Assembly: GCF_000174755.1 (NCBI RefSeq)
Contig: NZ_ACLQ01000016.1
Coordinates: 1-64,000 of the forward strand
Source of the DNA: Capnocytophaga gingivalis ATCC 33624
GTDB lineage: Bacteria > Bacteroidota > Bacteroidia > Flavobacteriales > Flavobacteriaceae
Length of the DNA stretch: 64,000 nt
Direction of reading: 5' to 3'
Position numbers and translations under genes: made by a program. The notes under the pieces were generated by a model that saw nothing but the letters and a program-made list of their open reading frames with translations, was not told where the DNA came from and made no database searches. This document shows, piece by piece, positions 34,484 to 44,261 of the stretch; the first letter of the stretch is position 1, and every line of letters starts with the position of its first letter.

Positions 34484-35716
34484 CTATCGGATTTTCAGGG
34501 TAATAAACGATATCAGTGCCAAGATAATTCCCACGATCAGAAAGCGCATTACTATTTTACTCTCATGATAGCCCTTCTTCTGATAGTGGTGGTGTAGGGG
34601 CGACATGAGGAAAATCCTACGTCCTTCGCCATATTTCTTTTTCGTATATTTGAAATACGCCACTTGCAACATCACCGAGAGGTTCTCGATAAGGAAGATA
34701 CCACAGAGTACGGGGATAAGCAGCTCCTTGCGCACCATGATGGCCAGCACCGCGATAATCCCTCCTATGGTTAGGCTACCGGTATCCCCCATGAATACCT
34801 GTGCGGGATAGGTGTTGTACCACAAGAAACCGATGAGCGCTCCCACCATCGCCGCTATGAAGATGGTCACCTCTCCCACATGCGGTATATACATGATATT
34901 GAGGTACTCTGAGAAAATCGTATTCCCTGATATCCATGCAAATATCCCCAAGGTGAATACGATAATCGCCGAACTCCCCGCTGCCAGCCCATCGATACCA
35001 TCGGTTAGGTTGGCTCCATTGGATACGGCAGTGATGATAAATATCACTATGGGGATAAATATCAACCACACCCAGTGCTTATAGTTCTCTCCTGTCCACT
35101 TGATCAGCGAGGCATAGTCCAATTCGTTGTTTTTCATAAAGGGAATGGTCGTCTTGGTCGATTTTACCTCGGCCATCTCCGAGAGCGGACGACGCTGCGC
35201 TTGCGTCTGTACCATGCGGGAAGCCTGTGCATTCTCGTTCTTGACGGTAACATCCGGATGAAAGTAGAGAGTTGCCCCTACGATAATCCCCAGAGATACC
35301 TGCCCTAAGACCTTGAAACGCCCCTTGAGCCCATCCTTGTTCTTGCGAAATACCTTGATATAGTCATCGATAAAACCAATCAGCCCCATCCACAAGGTAG
35401 TGATTATCAGCAGGATGATATATATATTATCCAAGCGCGTCAGTAAAAGCACCGGAATGAGCAAAGCCAAAATAATGATAATCCCCCCCATGGTAGGTGT
35501 ACCGGATTTCTCCTTCTGTCCCTCCAGTCCTAAGTCTCGCACGGTCTCGCCCACTTGCAAGCGGTACAAAAGACCTATGATACGCTTCCCACTAAGGGTA
35601 GCGATGAGCAGCGCTAAAATAGCGGCTATCCCCGCCCTGAAGGAAATGTATTGGAACATTCCCGCCCCTGGCAGGTTATACGCTCTATGTAAATAATCAA
35701 ATAAGTAATATAACAT
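34484..35716 (-). CDS. mraY: phospho-N-acetylmuramoyl-pentapeptide transferase
   Basis: 410 residues from ATG 35716 ([20 protein letters not shown]); 16 further in-frame residues upstream are repeat-derived. About ten membrane segments. Active-site motifs are [20 protein letters not shown] and [19 protein letters not shown], with [20 protein letters not shown] near the end. A loop of about 60 residues ([20 protein letters not shown] region) is the long insert typical of this phylum. It makes lipid I. Confidence 0.96.
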   Translation of the reverse strand: MLYYLFDYLHRAYNLPGAGMFQYISFRAGIAAILALLIATLSGKRIIGLLYRLQVGETVRDLGLEGQKEKSGTPTMGGIIIILALLIPVLLLTRLDNIYIILLIITTLWMGLIGFIDDYIKVFRKNKDGLKGRFKVLGQVSLGIIVGATLYFHPDVTVKNENAQASRMVQTQAQRRPLSEMAEVKSTKTTIPFMKNNELDYASLIKWTGENYKHWVWLIFIPIVIFIITAVSNGANLTDGIDGLAAGSSAIIVFTLGIFAWISGNTIFSEYLNIMYIPHVGEVTIFIAAMVGALIGFLWYNTYPAQVFMGDTGSLTIGGIIAVLAIMVRKELLIPVLCGIFLIENLSVMLQVAYFKYTKKKYGEGRRIFLMSPLHHHYQKKGYHESKIVMRFLIVGIILALISFITLKIR

Positions 35717-35724
35717 AACCACAA

Positions 35725-35990
35725 TTAAGTGAAAAACGAAGAGTGAAAAGTGAAGAATGCACATCCTGCATCCATTCTCTTTCTATCTGTCTTCTATTCA
35801 CTTTATCTTTTATCTATCAATCTTTATTTAATTCCCTTATTAAGTGAAAAACGAAGTGTGAAAAGTGAAGAATGCACATCCTGCATCCATTCTTTTTCTA
35901 TCTGTCTTCTATTCACTTTATCTTTTATCTATTAATCTTTATTTAATTCCCTTATTAAGTGAAAAACGAAGAGTGAAAAGTCAGGGTAAA
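35725..35990. repeat. 115-bp tandem duplication
   Basis: The unit beginning TTAAGTGAAAAACGAAG at 35725 recurs at 35840 and 35955 (115-bp period, about 2.2 copies). Each has a GTGAAGA heptamer part, GAATGCACATCCTGCATCCA and a CTATCTGTCTTCTATTCACT part. No gene is seen in 35717-36066. Confidence 0.85.
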
Positions 35991-36066
35991 ACGCAATGAA
36001 TTCTGTCTCTACAGAAAACTACGCCAATTAGGATTCCCAGCTATGAACACTCGCTCTCTTCACTCT

Positions 36067-36471
36067 TCACACAAAACCACTCTTTACTCCCTTCTGATTA
36101 ATCCTTTTTTTTCCTGTTTTTATAGAAGTCACAAGAATAGAAATAATCTCATCACAATCTTTTTGAAAACTATTTTTTATTTTCTCATCAAAATGTTCTG
36201 TATCATATAGCAAAGAAATCCAGTAAAGTGTTTCATTTGCCTCTTTCAAAGCTATGGAAAGTTTAGAAACAAAATCAGAAATACTTTGAGCATATTCAGC
36301 CTCTCTTATAAGAGCACCTATAGCAGTACCACTTCTAAGTAACTGTTTGCTCAGTACATATTCATTACTTTCTCTTAGAAATTTTGAAAGTTTTACAATC
36401 CTGATAGCAAAGTTATATGTTTTCTTAGACAATATTCCTTTTTTATCTTCCTGCAACTCTTTCTCTTCCAT
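36067..36471 (-). CDS. four-helix-bundle protein (S23 type)
   Basis: 134 residues. Matches the four-helix-bundle family first found in 23S rRNA intervening sequences: YNFAIRIVKLSKFLRESNEY, LLRSGTAIGALIREAEYAQS, DFVSKLSIALKEANETLYWI and CDEIISILVTSIKTGKKR. Members are small and form oligomers; the function is unclear. It is an intruder between mraY and murE, AT-rich, and flanked on both sides by repeat arrays. Confidence 0.85.
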   Translation of the reverse strand: MEEKELQEDKKGILSKKTYNFAIRIVKLSKFLRESNEYVLSKQLLRSGTAIGALIREAEYAQSISDFVSKLSIALKEANETLYWISLLYDTEHFDEKIKNSFQKDCDEIISILVTSIKTGKKRINQKGVKSGFV

Positions 36472-36579
36472 TTTCTTTGTATTTTTAATAATTCAAGTTT
36501 CCCAAGCTACTTTTAGGTTATAATTTTATTTATAACAATATGATAATCAACAACATGTAACCCCCTATCATATCCTCAC

Positions 36580-36688
36580 GCGTCTTCACTCTTCACTCAA
36601 AACACTCTTCACTCTTCACTCAAAACACTCTTCGTTCTTCACTCAAAACACTCTTCGTTCTTCGTTCTTCGTTCTTCACTCTTCACTC
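36580..36688. repeat. TTCACTC / TTCGTTC heptamer array
   Basis: Heptamers with interspersed TCAAAACAC. The 3' end of murE runs into it and obtains VKSEERRTKNEECFE and its stop from it. Confidence 0.8.
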
Positions 36689-38123
36689 CCCTCGCTTCTT
36701 CCAGGTCGTCAAAGTGTGTCCTTACGCCCTTGACTTCCTGATAGGTCTCATGGCCTTTGCCGGCTATAAGGACAATATCCCCTTTTTGGGCGAGGTGGCA
36801 GGCTACTTTTATCGCCTGTCGCCTATCGGTCACTGTCATACTCTTGTGCTGGTTCTCTGGGGTGATTCCCGCTTCCATCTCTCGGAGGATTTCCTCGGGG
36901 TCTTCCTCACGAGGGTTGTCGGAGGTGAGTATCACCTTTTCACTCAGCGAGGTAGCTATATGTGCCATGATGGGTCGCTTGCCTTTGTCACGATTCCCAC
37001 CACAGCCTACCACGGTGATAAGCCGCTGTGAGGGGTCTTTTATGTCAAGGATCGTTTCTATCACATTCTGTAGGGCATCAGGGGTGTGGGCATAGTCCAC
37101 GATTACTGTCACCCCACTAGGGGAGACAAAGTACTGAAAGCGCCCAGCTACACTCCTAAGGGTGCTGATCTGGGTGAGTACCTCCAGAGGTTCCTCGCCC
37201 AAGAGTACCGCTGTGGCATAGATGGCCAAGAGGTTATAGGCATTGAACCTGCCTATGAGCGAAGTCCATACCTCGTGATTGCCCACTCGTAGGGTCATCC
37301 CAGCAAAGGTGCTCTCCAAGAGCTGTCCCTTGAAGTCGGCGGCACGCCCAAGGGCATAGGTGCTCTTGTGTGCCGAGGTGTTCTGAAGCATATACGCCCC
37401 ATTCTTATCCTCTATATTGGTCAGCGCAAAGGCTGTTTTTGGCAAATGGTCAAAGAACTTTTTCTTCGTATCGCGATACTGAGCAAAGGTCTCATGGAAA
37501 TCCAAGTGATCTTGCGTAAGGTTGGTGAACACCCCGCCGGCAAAAACCAGCCCTTCTATACGGTGCAGGGCGATGCCGTGCGAACTCACTTCCATGAAGC
37601 AGTGCGTTACCCCTTGACCCACCATGCGGCGCAATACCTTGTTCAAGGTAAGCACATCCGGAGTGGTGTTGTGTGTCTCCTCCCGCTCTTGGTCTATATA
37701 TATGGCTATGGTGGAGATCAGTCCCACCTTGTAGCCCAATTGTCGAAATAGCTGATAGGATAGGCTGGCTATGGTCGTCTTGCCATTGGTACCTGTAACC
37801 CCTACCAGGCGCAACTGCTCACTGGGGTGCCCATAGAAGTGGGCGGCTATCTGTCCCATGGCGCGGCTCGTATCGGTCACTTGTACATAGGTTACCCCCT
37901 CGGCAAGTGCTTCGGGGAGGTCTTCCACGACCAACACCTTTCCTTGTTGGGCAATTACCTCTGGGATGAAACGATGCCCATCGGTATGTGCGCCTTTTAT
38001 AGCAAAAAATAGCGTATTAGGGGTAATATCTCGAGAACTCTGGGTGATATTTCCCACTTCTTGTGAGGTATCTCCTATGGTTTGGAGTACTTCTACGCCT
38101 TGTAATAGCTCTTTGAGTAACAT
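36639..38123 (-). CDS. murE: UDP-MurNAc-L-Ala-D-Glu:diaminopimelate ligase
   Basis: 494 residues. LVGVTGTNGKTTIASLSYQL holds the P-loop (near 112), followed by TNLTQDHLDFHETF, the substrate motif DNPREEDPEEIL (DNPR selects meso-diaminopimelate) and LIAGKGHETYQ near the end. It adds the third residue of the stem peptide. The last 17 or so residues are repeat-encoded. ftsI lies 6 bp upstream. Confidence 0.95.
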   Translation of the reverse strand: MLLKELLQGVEVLQTIGDTSQEVGNITQSSRDITPNTLFFAIKGAHTDGHRFIPEVIAQQGKVLVVEDLPEALAEGVTYVQVTDTSRAMGQIAAHFYGHPSEQLRLVGVTGTNGKTTIASLSYQLFRQLGYKVGLISTIAIYIDQEREETHNTTPDVLTLNKVLRRMVGQGVTHCFMEVSSHGIALHRIEGLVFAGGVFTNLTQDHLDFHETFAQYRDTKKKFFDHLPKTAFALTNIEDKNGAYMLQNTSAHKSTYALGRAADFKGQLLESTFAGMTLRVGNHEVWTSLIGRFNAYNLLAIYATAVLLGEEPLEVLTQISTLRSVAGRFQYFVSPSGVTVIVDYAHTPDALQNVIETILDIKDPSQRLITVVGCGGNRDKGKRPIMAHIATSLSEKVILTSDNPREEDPEEILREMEAGITPENQHKSMTVTDRRQAIKVACHLAQKGDIVLIAGKGHETYQEVKGVRTHFDDLEEARGVKSEERRTKNEECFE

Positions 38124-38129
38124 AATTCC

Positions 38130-40133
38130 CTATAAAAATTTCAATCGTATGGTTTTGCGGCCGCCTATATACTCCCCTCCTGCGATGGACTGCGCGGTAA
38201 CACGCCTGCCTGTGCCCTCTATGGTGACACTCAGTCCCAAATTCTCCATGATGGCTATCGCATCCATAGCTTCCATACCCAATACATTGGGCACTATGGT
38301 CTTATACTTGCTCAGGATATCATTATACTGTCCGTAACTCTTGGCCACTTGTGGGGAGGTTGTCTCTATATCGTCAATGGTGTCAATGAGCAAGGAGTTG
38401 GTGTATATCTTCTGGGCTATACTCTTGAATACAGGCCCTGATACATCGGCTCCATAATACCCTATCTGCTTGTCAGGGTTGTGTATGACCACTATACAAG
38501 AGTATTTCGGGTTTTGAGCAGGAAAAAAACCTGCAAAAGAGGATATATACCCCAGCTTGGACTTATCCTTATAGTCTTTCTGTGCTGTCCCTGTCTTCCC
38601 TGCCATGGAGAAGTTGGGCGAGTAGAGGCTCTTTCCTGTCCCGTACTTGACGGTATTCTCCAGTACCTTCTTTACCACCTCGGCGGTCTCTGGCGTACAG
38701 ATGGAGCTGTTGAGCACCTCTACGTCAAATTTTTGTATCGACTTATTCCATTGCTTCACCTCGCGTATCATGCGTGGCTTGAGCATCATTCCATTGTTGG
38801 CAATAGCATTGTAGAAGGTGAGCACCTGTAGGGGGGTCATCTCCAGCCCGTAGCCGAAGGCCATCCACTCCAGAGCAATCCCACTCCAGCCACGCTGATT
38901 GGGCTGCGGTACGAAGGGCGTCCCTTCTCCCAGAATAGGCATGCCCAGCTTCCTGTTTAGGTGCATTTTATTTATCCTTCCGACAAACTTCTTAGGGTCT
39001 TTCCCGAAGAGGTCATGTACCATCTGCACGATGGCCGTATTGGAGGATACTTGCATGGCTTTGGAGAGGTTGATCGTGCCATATCCGCGGCGGTTGGAGT
39101 CCCACACCTCTCTCCCATAGAAGGAGATCACCCCCTTCTTGGTATCCACCGTATAGGTGGTATCTATCTTGGCTTCTTCTAAGGCGACTACCAGGGAAAC
39201 GGTCTTGAACACCGAACCGGGTTCGTAGGTCTCTCCCAAGGCATAGTTGAAGCGCTCCCCATAGCTACCATCCTTGTTGCGCCCCAAGTTGGAAATAGCC
39301 TTGATTTCTCCTGTGGCCACTTCCATGACCACCGCACAGCCATGATCCGCTTGATAGGTCTCCAGCTGCTTGAGTAGGGCGTGGTGCGCTATATCTTGTA
39401 TATTTATATTAATGGTCGAAACCACATCATAACCGTCCTTGGGCTCTATCTCATTGCTGTCCTCTATGGGCTTCCATTGTCCTTGGGCTATCTTCTGTTT
39501 CAGATGCCTGCCCTCTACTCCGGAGAGGTATTTGCTGAAGGCACCCTCCAAACCTACCTTGAAGGTATTCCCTTGCCCATCGGTGCGCTCATATCCTACG
39601 ATACGCTGGGCTATCGCTCCCAAGGGATATTCCCGTGAACTGCGCCCCTCCACGATGAGCCCCCCTTTGTAGGCTCCCTTGGAGAAAAGAGGAAACTGGC
39701 GAATGCGCGCACACTCATCATATCCGAGCCCGCGCGCGATAAGGAAATACTTATTCTTGTTCTTGCGTGCGCCCCTAAGCGCCTCTTGGTAATAGGACGA
39801 AGGTCGAGAGAAAAAACGCCCCAAAGAGTCGCTCAGCGCCTTCAGATGCGTATCAAAATTCTTCTTCGAAGGGGTCATCGCATCAAAATGAATATCATAA
39901 CGCGTGATCGAGGTTGCCAAAAGGCTCCCATCATCCGAATACAGATTCCCTCGATTGGGCTCTATGACAAATTCCTTGATGGTATTCTCGGCGATCAAGT
40001 CGCGATACTTCTGCCCATTGAAATACAGCCCGATAAGCTTGGAGACAATCGCTATAGCAAAGATAAACAGCCCTATGCCCACCAAGATGGTGCGCAAATT
40101 CACTATCCTATCTCTTTGTATTTCCTTACTCAT
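38130..40133 (-). CDS. ftsI: division transpeptidase FtsI (class B PBP) with PASTA domain
   Basis: 667 residues: N-terminal membrane anchor (about 13-32), PBP dimerisation domain, transpeptidase motifs YEPGSVFKT (SxxK), SSNTAIV (SxN) and AGKTGTAQK (KTG), and one C-terminal PASTA domain (VPNVLGMEAMDAIAIMENLG). It cross-links septal peptidoglycan with FtsW. The start overlaps the ftsL-like stop by 8 bp. Confidence 0.95.
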   Translation of the reverse strand: MSKEIQRDRIVNLRTILVGIGLFIFAIAIVSKLIGLYFNGQKYRDLIAENTIKEFVIEPNRGNLYSDDGSLLATSITRYDIHFDAMTPSKKNFDTHLKALSDSLGRFFSRPSSYYQEALRGARKNKNKYFLIARGLGYDECARIRQFPLFSKGAYKGGLIVEGRSSREYPLGAIAQRIVGYERTDGQGNTFKVGLEGAFSKYLSGVEGRHLKQKIAQGQWKPIEDSNEIEPKDGYDVVSTININIQDIAHHALLKQLETYQADHGCAVVMEVATGEIKAISNLGRNKDGSYGERFNYALGETYEPGSVFKTVSLVVALEEAKIDTTYTVDTKKGVISFYGREVWDSNRRGYGTINLSKAMQVSSNTAIVQMVHDLFGKDPKKFVGRINKMHLNRKLGMPILGEGTPFVPQPNQRGWSGIALEWMAFGYGLEMTPLQVLTFYNAIANNGMMLKPRMIREVKQWNKSIQKFDVEVLNSSICTPETAEVVKKVLENTVKYGTGKSLYSPNFSMAGKTGTAQKDYKDKSKLGYISSFAGFFPAQNPKYSCIVVIHNPDKQIGYYGADVSGPVFKSIAQKIYTNSLLIDTIDDIETTSPQVAKSYGQYNDILSKYKTIVPNVLGMEAMDAIAIMENLGLSVTIEGTGRRVTAQSIAGGEYIGGRKTIRLKFL

Positions 40134-40455
40134 CTTTGACTAATACCTTTATTTTATTCGGTGGTGTCGGTGACTGCTTCAGCCCGGTGTCCTTCAGTGA
40201 GGAGAGTATCGTAGACTCAAGCTTTACTTTCTGCAAGCGCGATCTTACGTCCACAAACTCGCTGCGGAGCTCCTTTACCTCCCCTTCCAGCTTGGCTATG
40301 GCATATATCTTTTGGTCTATCAAGTGACCACTATATATCATGATGATACCTATGAGCAAAACAAAAAGAATCACTGCCCAATTCCTCATAGCATGTGCCC
40401 CTATGAGAAAATCTGCCTTGAACAGTTTTACAAATTCTTCTTTTATTCTTTGCAT
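40126..40455 (-). CDS. ftsL: FtsL-like division protein
   Basis: 109 residues, cytoplasmic N-terminus of about 25, one membrane segment (WAVILFVLLIGIIMIYSGHL), then a coiled coil (AKLEGEVKELRSEFVDVRSR). Topology, size and position between rsmH and ftsI identify it as the FtsL component of the divisome, although the sequence is poorly conserved in this family. It may bridge FtsQ/DivIC to FtsW-FtsI. Confidence 0.8.
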   Translation of the reverse strand: MQRIKEEFVKLFKADFLIGAHAMRNWAVILFVLLIGIIMIYSGHLIDQKIYAIAKLEGEVKELRSEFVDVRSRLQKVKLESTILSSLKDTGLKQSPTPPNKIKVLVKDE

Positions 40456-40570
40456 TGTATTCGGTTGTCAGTCGTTAGTTTTTAGTTGTTAGTTTTCAGT
40501 TTTTAGTTGTTAGTCGTTAGTTACTCATTCTTCACTCTTCACTTTTCACTCTTCACTCTTCACTCTTCAC
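40456..40570. repeat. TTAGTTG and TTCACTC heptamers
   Basis: Heptamers TTAGTTG/TTAGTTT (40470-40520), then TTCACTC units. The second part supplies the end LSEE and stop of rsmH. Confidence 0.75.
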
Positions 40571-41477
40571 TCAAAACTCGTTCTGCTACTCTGAGCTTGG
40601 CGCTACGAGCGCGGTTGTTGCGGGCTATCTCCTCGGCAGTGGGCAGGATGGGCTTGCCTACCTTGCGGAAAGGCACTTGTATATTCCCATAAAAATCCTT
40701 CTCAGGCTCTCCTGAGAACTGCCCATCGCGGATAAAGCGCTTGATGAGCCTATCCTCCAAAGAGTGGTAGCTGATCAAGGCTATACGCCCCATAGGCTTC
40801 ACTATATCAGGCAGTTGCAAAAGCAATTCCTCCAAGGCACTCAGCTCCTGATTCACCTCGATGCGAATGGCTTGATACAGCTGCGCTAAATGTTTGTTTT
40901 CCTGGTTCTTAGGAAAATATTTCTGTACGACCTCCTTGAGATCGGCAGTGGTGGCGATCGGTGCGGTCTCTCTGCGCTGCACGATGGCCTGTGCCAATTT
41001 CCTACTTTGGGAAAGCTCCCCATAGCGAAAGAAGATCTCACTAAGCTCCTCCTGCGAGTAACCATTGACCACTTCCTTTGCGGAAAGTGGTTGCTCAGGG
41101 TTCATACGCATATCCAGTTCCCCCTCCATACGAATGGAGAAACCACGTTCGGCAGTGTCAAACTGGTGGGAGGAGACCCCAAAATCCCCCAATACCCCCG
41201 ATACTTCCTTCACCCCATAGAAGCGTAAAAAACGCTTGATATGCCTGAAGTTCTGCCCTATAAGGGTAAAGCGGTCATCGGCAATCGCATTGGCTTGTGC
41301 CTGTGGGTCTTGGTCAAAGGCAAACAACCTTCCCTGGGGGGAAAGCCGCTCCAAAATGGCACGCGAATGCCCCCCTCCTCCGAAGGTTACATCCACGTAA
41401 GTACCTGCAGGATCTATCGATAGCCCCTCGATACACTCCTGAAGGAGTACCGGTATGTGATAACTATTCTCCTGCAT
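40560..41477 (-). CDS. rsmH: 16S rRNA (cytosine-1402 N4) methyltransferase
   Basis: 305 residues. SAM-binding VDVTFGGGGHSRAILERL near 30, LGDFGVSSHQFDTAERGFSI, and IALISYHSLEDRLIKRFIRD near 225 are diagnostic. It methylates C1402 in the decoding centre. The start overlaps mraZ by 14 bp. The last residues VLSEE are repeat-derived. Confidence 0.95.
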   Translation of the reverse strand: MQENSYHIPVLLQECIEGLSIDPAGTYVDVTFGGGGHSRAILERLSPQGRLFAFDQDPQAQANAIADDRFTLIGQNFRHIKRFLRFYGVKEVSGVLGDFGVSSHQFDTAERGFSIRMEGELDMRMNPEQPLSAKEVVNGYSQEELSEIFFRYGELSQSRKLAQAIVQRRETAPIATTADLKEVVQKYFPKNQENKHLAQLYQAIRIEVNQELSALEELLLQLPDIVKPMGRIALISYHSLEDRLIKRFIRDGQFSGEPEKDFYGNIQVPFRKVGKPILPTAEEIARNNRARSAKLRVAERVLSEE

Positions 41478-41928
41478 CTGCTCCCATAATTTTTTCCGTC
41501 AGCGCCATGAACGCCTCCTCATCGATACTGGCTATTTCCGCCTCATAACACTCTCTGTCCCACACTTCTATGAAGTTCAGGGCAGGAGCCAAAACGACTT
41601 CCTTATCGATCTTGGCAAATTCCAACAAAGGCTTAGGAATGAGAAAACGCCCGGAGCCGTCCACCTCTACTTCCTTGACCCCCGCCGTGTACTTGCGCAA
41701 ATAATCCAAGTGTTGCTTGGAAAAAAGATTCAATTTCGAGCGCATCTTCTCCATAATCTCCTGCCATTCGCCCTGCGGATACAGCTCTATACACCCCTTA
41801 AAAATCGAAGGCTTTAGAATAAATCCCTTGTGTAACTCACTCTCTAACACGGCTTTAAGCCCCACAGGGATCGTCACACGCCCCTTGGAGTCCGCCTTGC
41901 ATTCGTATGTTACAAAAGTCTGTATCAC
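41464..41928 (-). CDS. mraZ: MraZ transcriptional regulator of the dcw cluster
   Basis: 154 residues with two AbrB-like SpoVT/MraZ repeats: YECKADSKGRVTIPVGLKAV (near 6-25) and EVDGSGRFLIPKPLLEFAKI (near 85-105). MraZ forms a ring that binds direct repeats before its own gene and represses the cluster. A matching operator lies at 41967-41991. First gene of the dcw operon. Confidence 0.95.
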   Translation of the reverse strand: MIQTFVTYECKADSKGRVTIPVGLKAVLESELHKGFILKPSIFKGCIELYPQGEWQEIMEKMRSKLNLFSKQHLDYLRKYTAGVKEVEVDGSGRFLIPKPLLEFAKIDKEVVLAPALNFIEVWDRECYEAEIASIDEEAFMALTEKIMGADAGE

Positions 41929-41948
41929 TTTGAGTCATTTTATCGGGT

Positions 41949-41956
41949 CAAAGGTA
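41949..41956 (-). promoter_or_regulatory. dcw operon promoter, -7 box
   Basis: CAAAGGTA on the plus strand, TACCTTTG on the minus strand, 20 bp before the mraZ ATG. Confidence 0.75.
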
Positions 41957-41966
41957 CAAACTTTTT

Positions 41967-41991
41967 CCCACTTTCTCCCACTTTCTCCCAC
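41967..41991 (-). promoter_or_regulatory. MraZ operator, three direct GTGGG repeats
   Basis: Minus-strand GTGGG occurs three times at an exact 10-bp period (GTGGGAGAAAGTGGGAGAAA then GTGGG). Known MraZ boxes are TGGGN repeats with 10-bp spacing. The repeats cover the -33 region of the mraZ promoter, so autorepression is expected. Confidence 0.8.
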
Positions 41992-42029
41992 TTTTTTTAT
42001 CAACAAAGATTTTTTTGACTTTTGCACAT

Positions 42030-42066
42030 AAAAAAACTTTGCCAATCCCTGTAGGTATTGGCAAAG
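42030..42066 (-). terminator. ppiD terminator
   Basis: On the minus strand CTTTGCCAAT / ATTGGCAAAG with a 10-nt loop, followed by seven T. Confidence 0.85.
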
Positions 42067-42130
42067 TCGATGAATTAAAAAATAGTTAATGATGAATATT
42101 CGCAATGCGAAAAATTAAGAATTGAGTATC

Positions 42131-44254
42131 TTAGTAGAATTTAGCTCTATTATCCTTAATATCGGCAGTAGCTTCCAAGGCTGAGAAAAGATCCTGAGAA
42201 GCACGGTTGAGCTTCTGGTTTCTCAAAGGCGCCATGTAACTACTATAGTTAGGCAATGCAGGAGCGATGTCCTTCTGTGTCACTTGAATAACGTATACCC
42301 CGTTGTCCCCTGCGATTGGTTGGCTTACTTTTCCTTGAGGCAAGGCAAAAGCAGCGCCCAACACACTTGGTTCACTTCCTTGTCCGGGAAGGGCTGGATA
42401 TTCTTGGGTTACATTCTCTGCTGTTTGTATATTTCCAGCCTGTCCAGAGGCTTGCGCTACTTGCTCCAAGGTACTTCCCTTGAGCTTCTCTGAAAGCTGT
42501 TTGGCTTTCTTCTCTTTGATAAGGATAGGCGCTACTATAGGACGCGCATCGGAGGCTGAGGCTACTCCCTCGCTGATCTTCTTAGTAAGCTGTGCGATTA
42601 TATAACCATCCTTAACATCTTCACGGTGTATATCACCTACTTTGGTATCATCTGCAAAAGCCCATCTGACCAAGGCGCGGTTGTTACCCAGACCTGGGAT
42701 ATCTTCTGCCATAGCATCCAAGTTATTAGCAGGCAATACATTGTATCCCGCTTTAGCTGCCAAGGAAGCAAAGTCCTTAGGATGCTGTAGCGCTTGTTCG
42801 TTGAAGGCGGTAAGCTTGGTATAGATTTCGTTCTGTGTCGCTTTAGAAGGCTCAATATTGCGTACAATGGTAGCCAATTGTACCCCTTCTCTCTGGTCAG
42901 TAATCTTGATGATATGGAATCCGAAATTCGTTTCCACAAGCCCTATATCACCTACTTTTCCATGGAATACATAGTCGTTGAAGGTAGGTACCATCATCCC
43001 TGGTGAGAAGAAGTCGAGGTCTCCCCCATTAGGAGCGTTGGACGAGTCATCGGAATTAACCATTGCCAAGGCAGCATAGTCCTCTCCTGCTTTTACTTTT
43101 GCCAAGATATCTTCCGCTTTTGCTTTGGCTTCTTCCTTGCTACGAGTGATGGTCTCATTACCTGGGAGAGAACCCTTATAAGCGATAAGAATATGGCTTG
43201 CTCTCATTTGGGCATTAGGCTTTTTGGAGAGCATACGGGTATAGCGATAAGTATTGGCTTCTTTGTAAGGGCCATAGAGGTCTCCTACAGGGAGGTTGTA
43301 GAGTGCCTCAGCATGATCGGCAGGAAGCCTGTCCTTACTTACATAGAGGCTATCGAAAGGCACATCAGAATTTTCATTTACGAACTGTGGCACATCCTTA
43401 GCTGCCAAGGCGCCGAAGCCAGGAAGGGTATCGTTGGCTTGTCTTTGGCTATTATATACCACTCTGGGAGCGTTAAGGGCTTGTAGGCTCTGCTCTACCT
43501 GCTTGATATCCGCTTCTGAGGCAGTCTCAGTAACCCATACGAACTGAATATTGCGCATTTCTTTCTGCTCGAACTGTTTTTTGTGAGCTTTTACATACGC
43601 ATCTATCTCAGCATCGCTTACCTTGACCTCACTATCAGGAATACTTGTGTAAGGCAAGGTTACATAGTTGAAGGTTACTTTGTCCGCTTGACGGTGGTAG
43701 GCATCCTCTCCGTCCTTGAGAGTCACACCCAATCCAGCACGAATTAGGCTAAGGTATAGCTCACGCTTGGCAGCATCCACATAGGATTTCTCTTCTGCTT
43801 GCCATTGTTGGTACTGGGCGGGGTTGACCTTCTTGATCTGAGCGATCACTTGGGCAAACTTAGCTATGGAGAATTGCCCTTTTTCATCCTGAAACTGAGG
43901 GTCTTGTGCATACTGAGGTACACGCTTGATCATGGCAAAGATCTGCTCTTTGCCCACTGAGATTCCCAGCTTTTCGAACTGTTGGTCTATGATTTTCCCT
44001 TGTACCGCCTGTTGCCATAGAGCATTGACGATATAGCCTTGTCCTATGCTTCCCCCCATGTTGCGGGTGGTGTTCTCCACTTGAGTAGAGAACTCTCGAT
44101 AGGAGATATCATCCCCATTTACACTCCCTATCACCAATTGGTCAGGGGTGGTGTTACGGCTGAAAATACCGGAGATAACAAAGGCAAAAAGCGCTAATCC
44201 AATTACCAGGATTAGGAATACAGTACGTTTTCTGATTTTTTCTAAAACGGCCAT
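42131..44254 (-). CDS. PpiD/SurA-type peptidyl-prolyl isomerase
   Basis: 707 residues. N-terminal membrane anchor (VFLILVIGLALFAFVISGIF, about 11-30), SurA-like chaperone part, and a parvulin domain near 345-455 (MRASHILIAYKGSLPG, GEDYAALAMVNSDDSSNAPN, GGDLDFFSPGMMVPTFNDYV, FGFHIIKITDQREG). It helps fold outer-membrane and secreted proteins at the periplasmic face. In relatives it neighbours the CNNM hemolysin-family gene; here a toxin/immunity array has come between them. Confidence 0.92.
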   Translation of the reverse strand: MAVLEKIRKRTVFLILVIGLALFAFVISGIFSRNTTPDQLVIGSVNGDDISYREFSTQVENTTRNMGGSIGQGYIVNALWQQAVQGKIIDQQFEKLGISVGKEQIFAMIKRVPQYAQDPQFQDEKGQFSIAKFAQVIAQIKKVNPAQYQQWQAEEKSYVDAAKRELYLSLIRAGLGVTLKDGEDAYHRQADKVTFNYVTLPYTSIPDSEVKVSDAEIDAYVKAHKKQFEQKEMRNIQFVWVTETASEADIKQVEQSLQALNAPRVVYNSQRQANDTLPGFGALAAKDVPQFVNENSDVPFDSLYVSKDRLPADHAEALYNLPVGDLYGPYKEANTYRYTRMLSKKPNAQMRASHILIAYKGSLPGNETITRSKEEAKAKAEDILAKVKAGEDYAALAMVNSDDSSNAPNGGDLDFFSPGMMVPTFNDYVFHGKVGDIGLVETNFGFHIIKITDQREGVQLATIVRNIEPSKATQNEIYTKLTAFNEQALQHPKDFASLAAKAGYNVLPANNLDAMAEDIPGLGNNRALVRWAFADDTKVGDIHREDVKDGYIIAQLTKKISEGVASASDARPIVAPILIKEKKAKQLSEKLKGSTLEQVAQASGQAGNIQTAENVTQEYPALPGQGSEPSVLGAAFALPQGKVSQPIAGDNGVYVIQVTQKDIAPALPNYSSYMAPLRNQKLNRASQDLFSALEATADIKDNRAKFY

Positions 44255-44261
44255 TTTTTTA

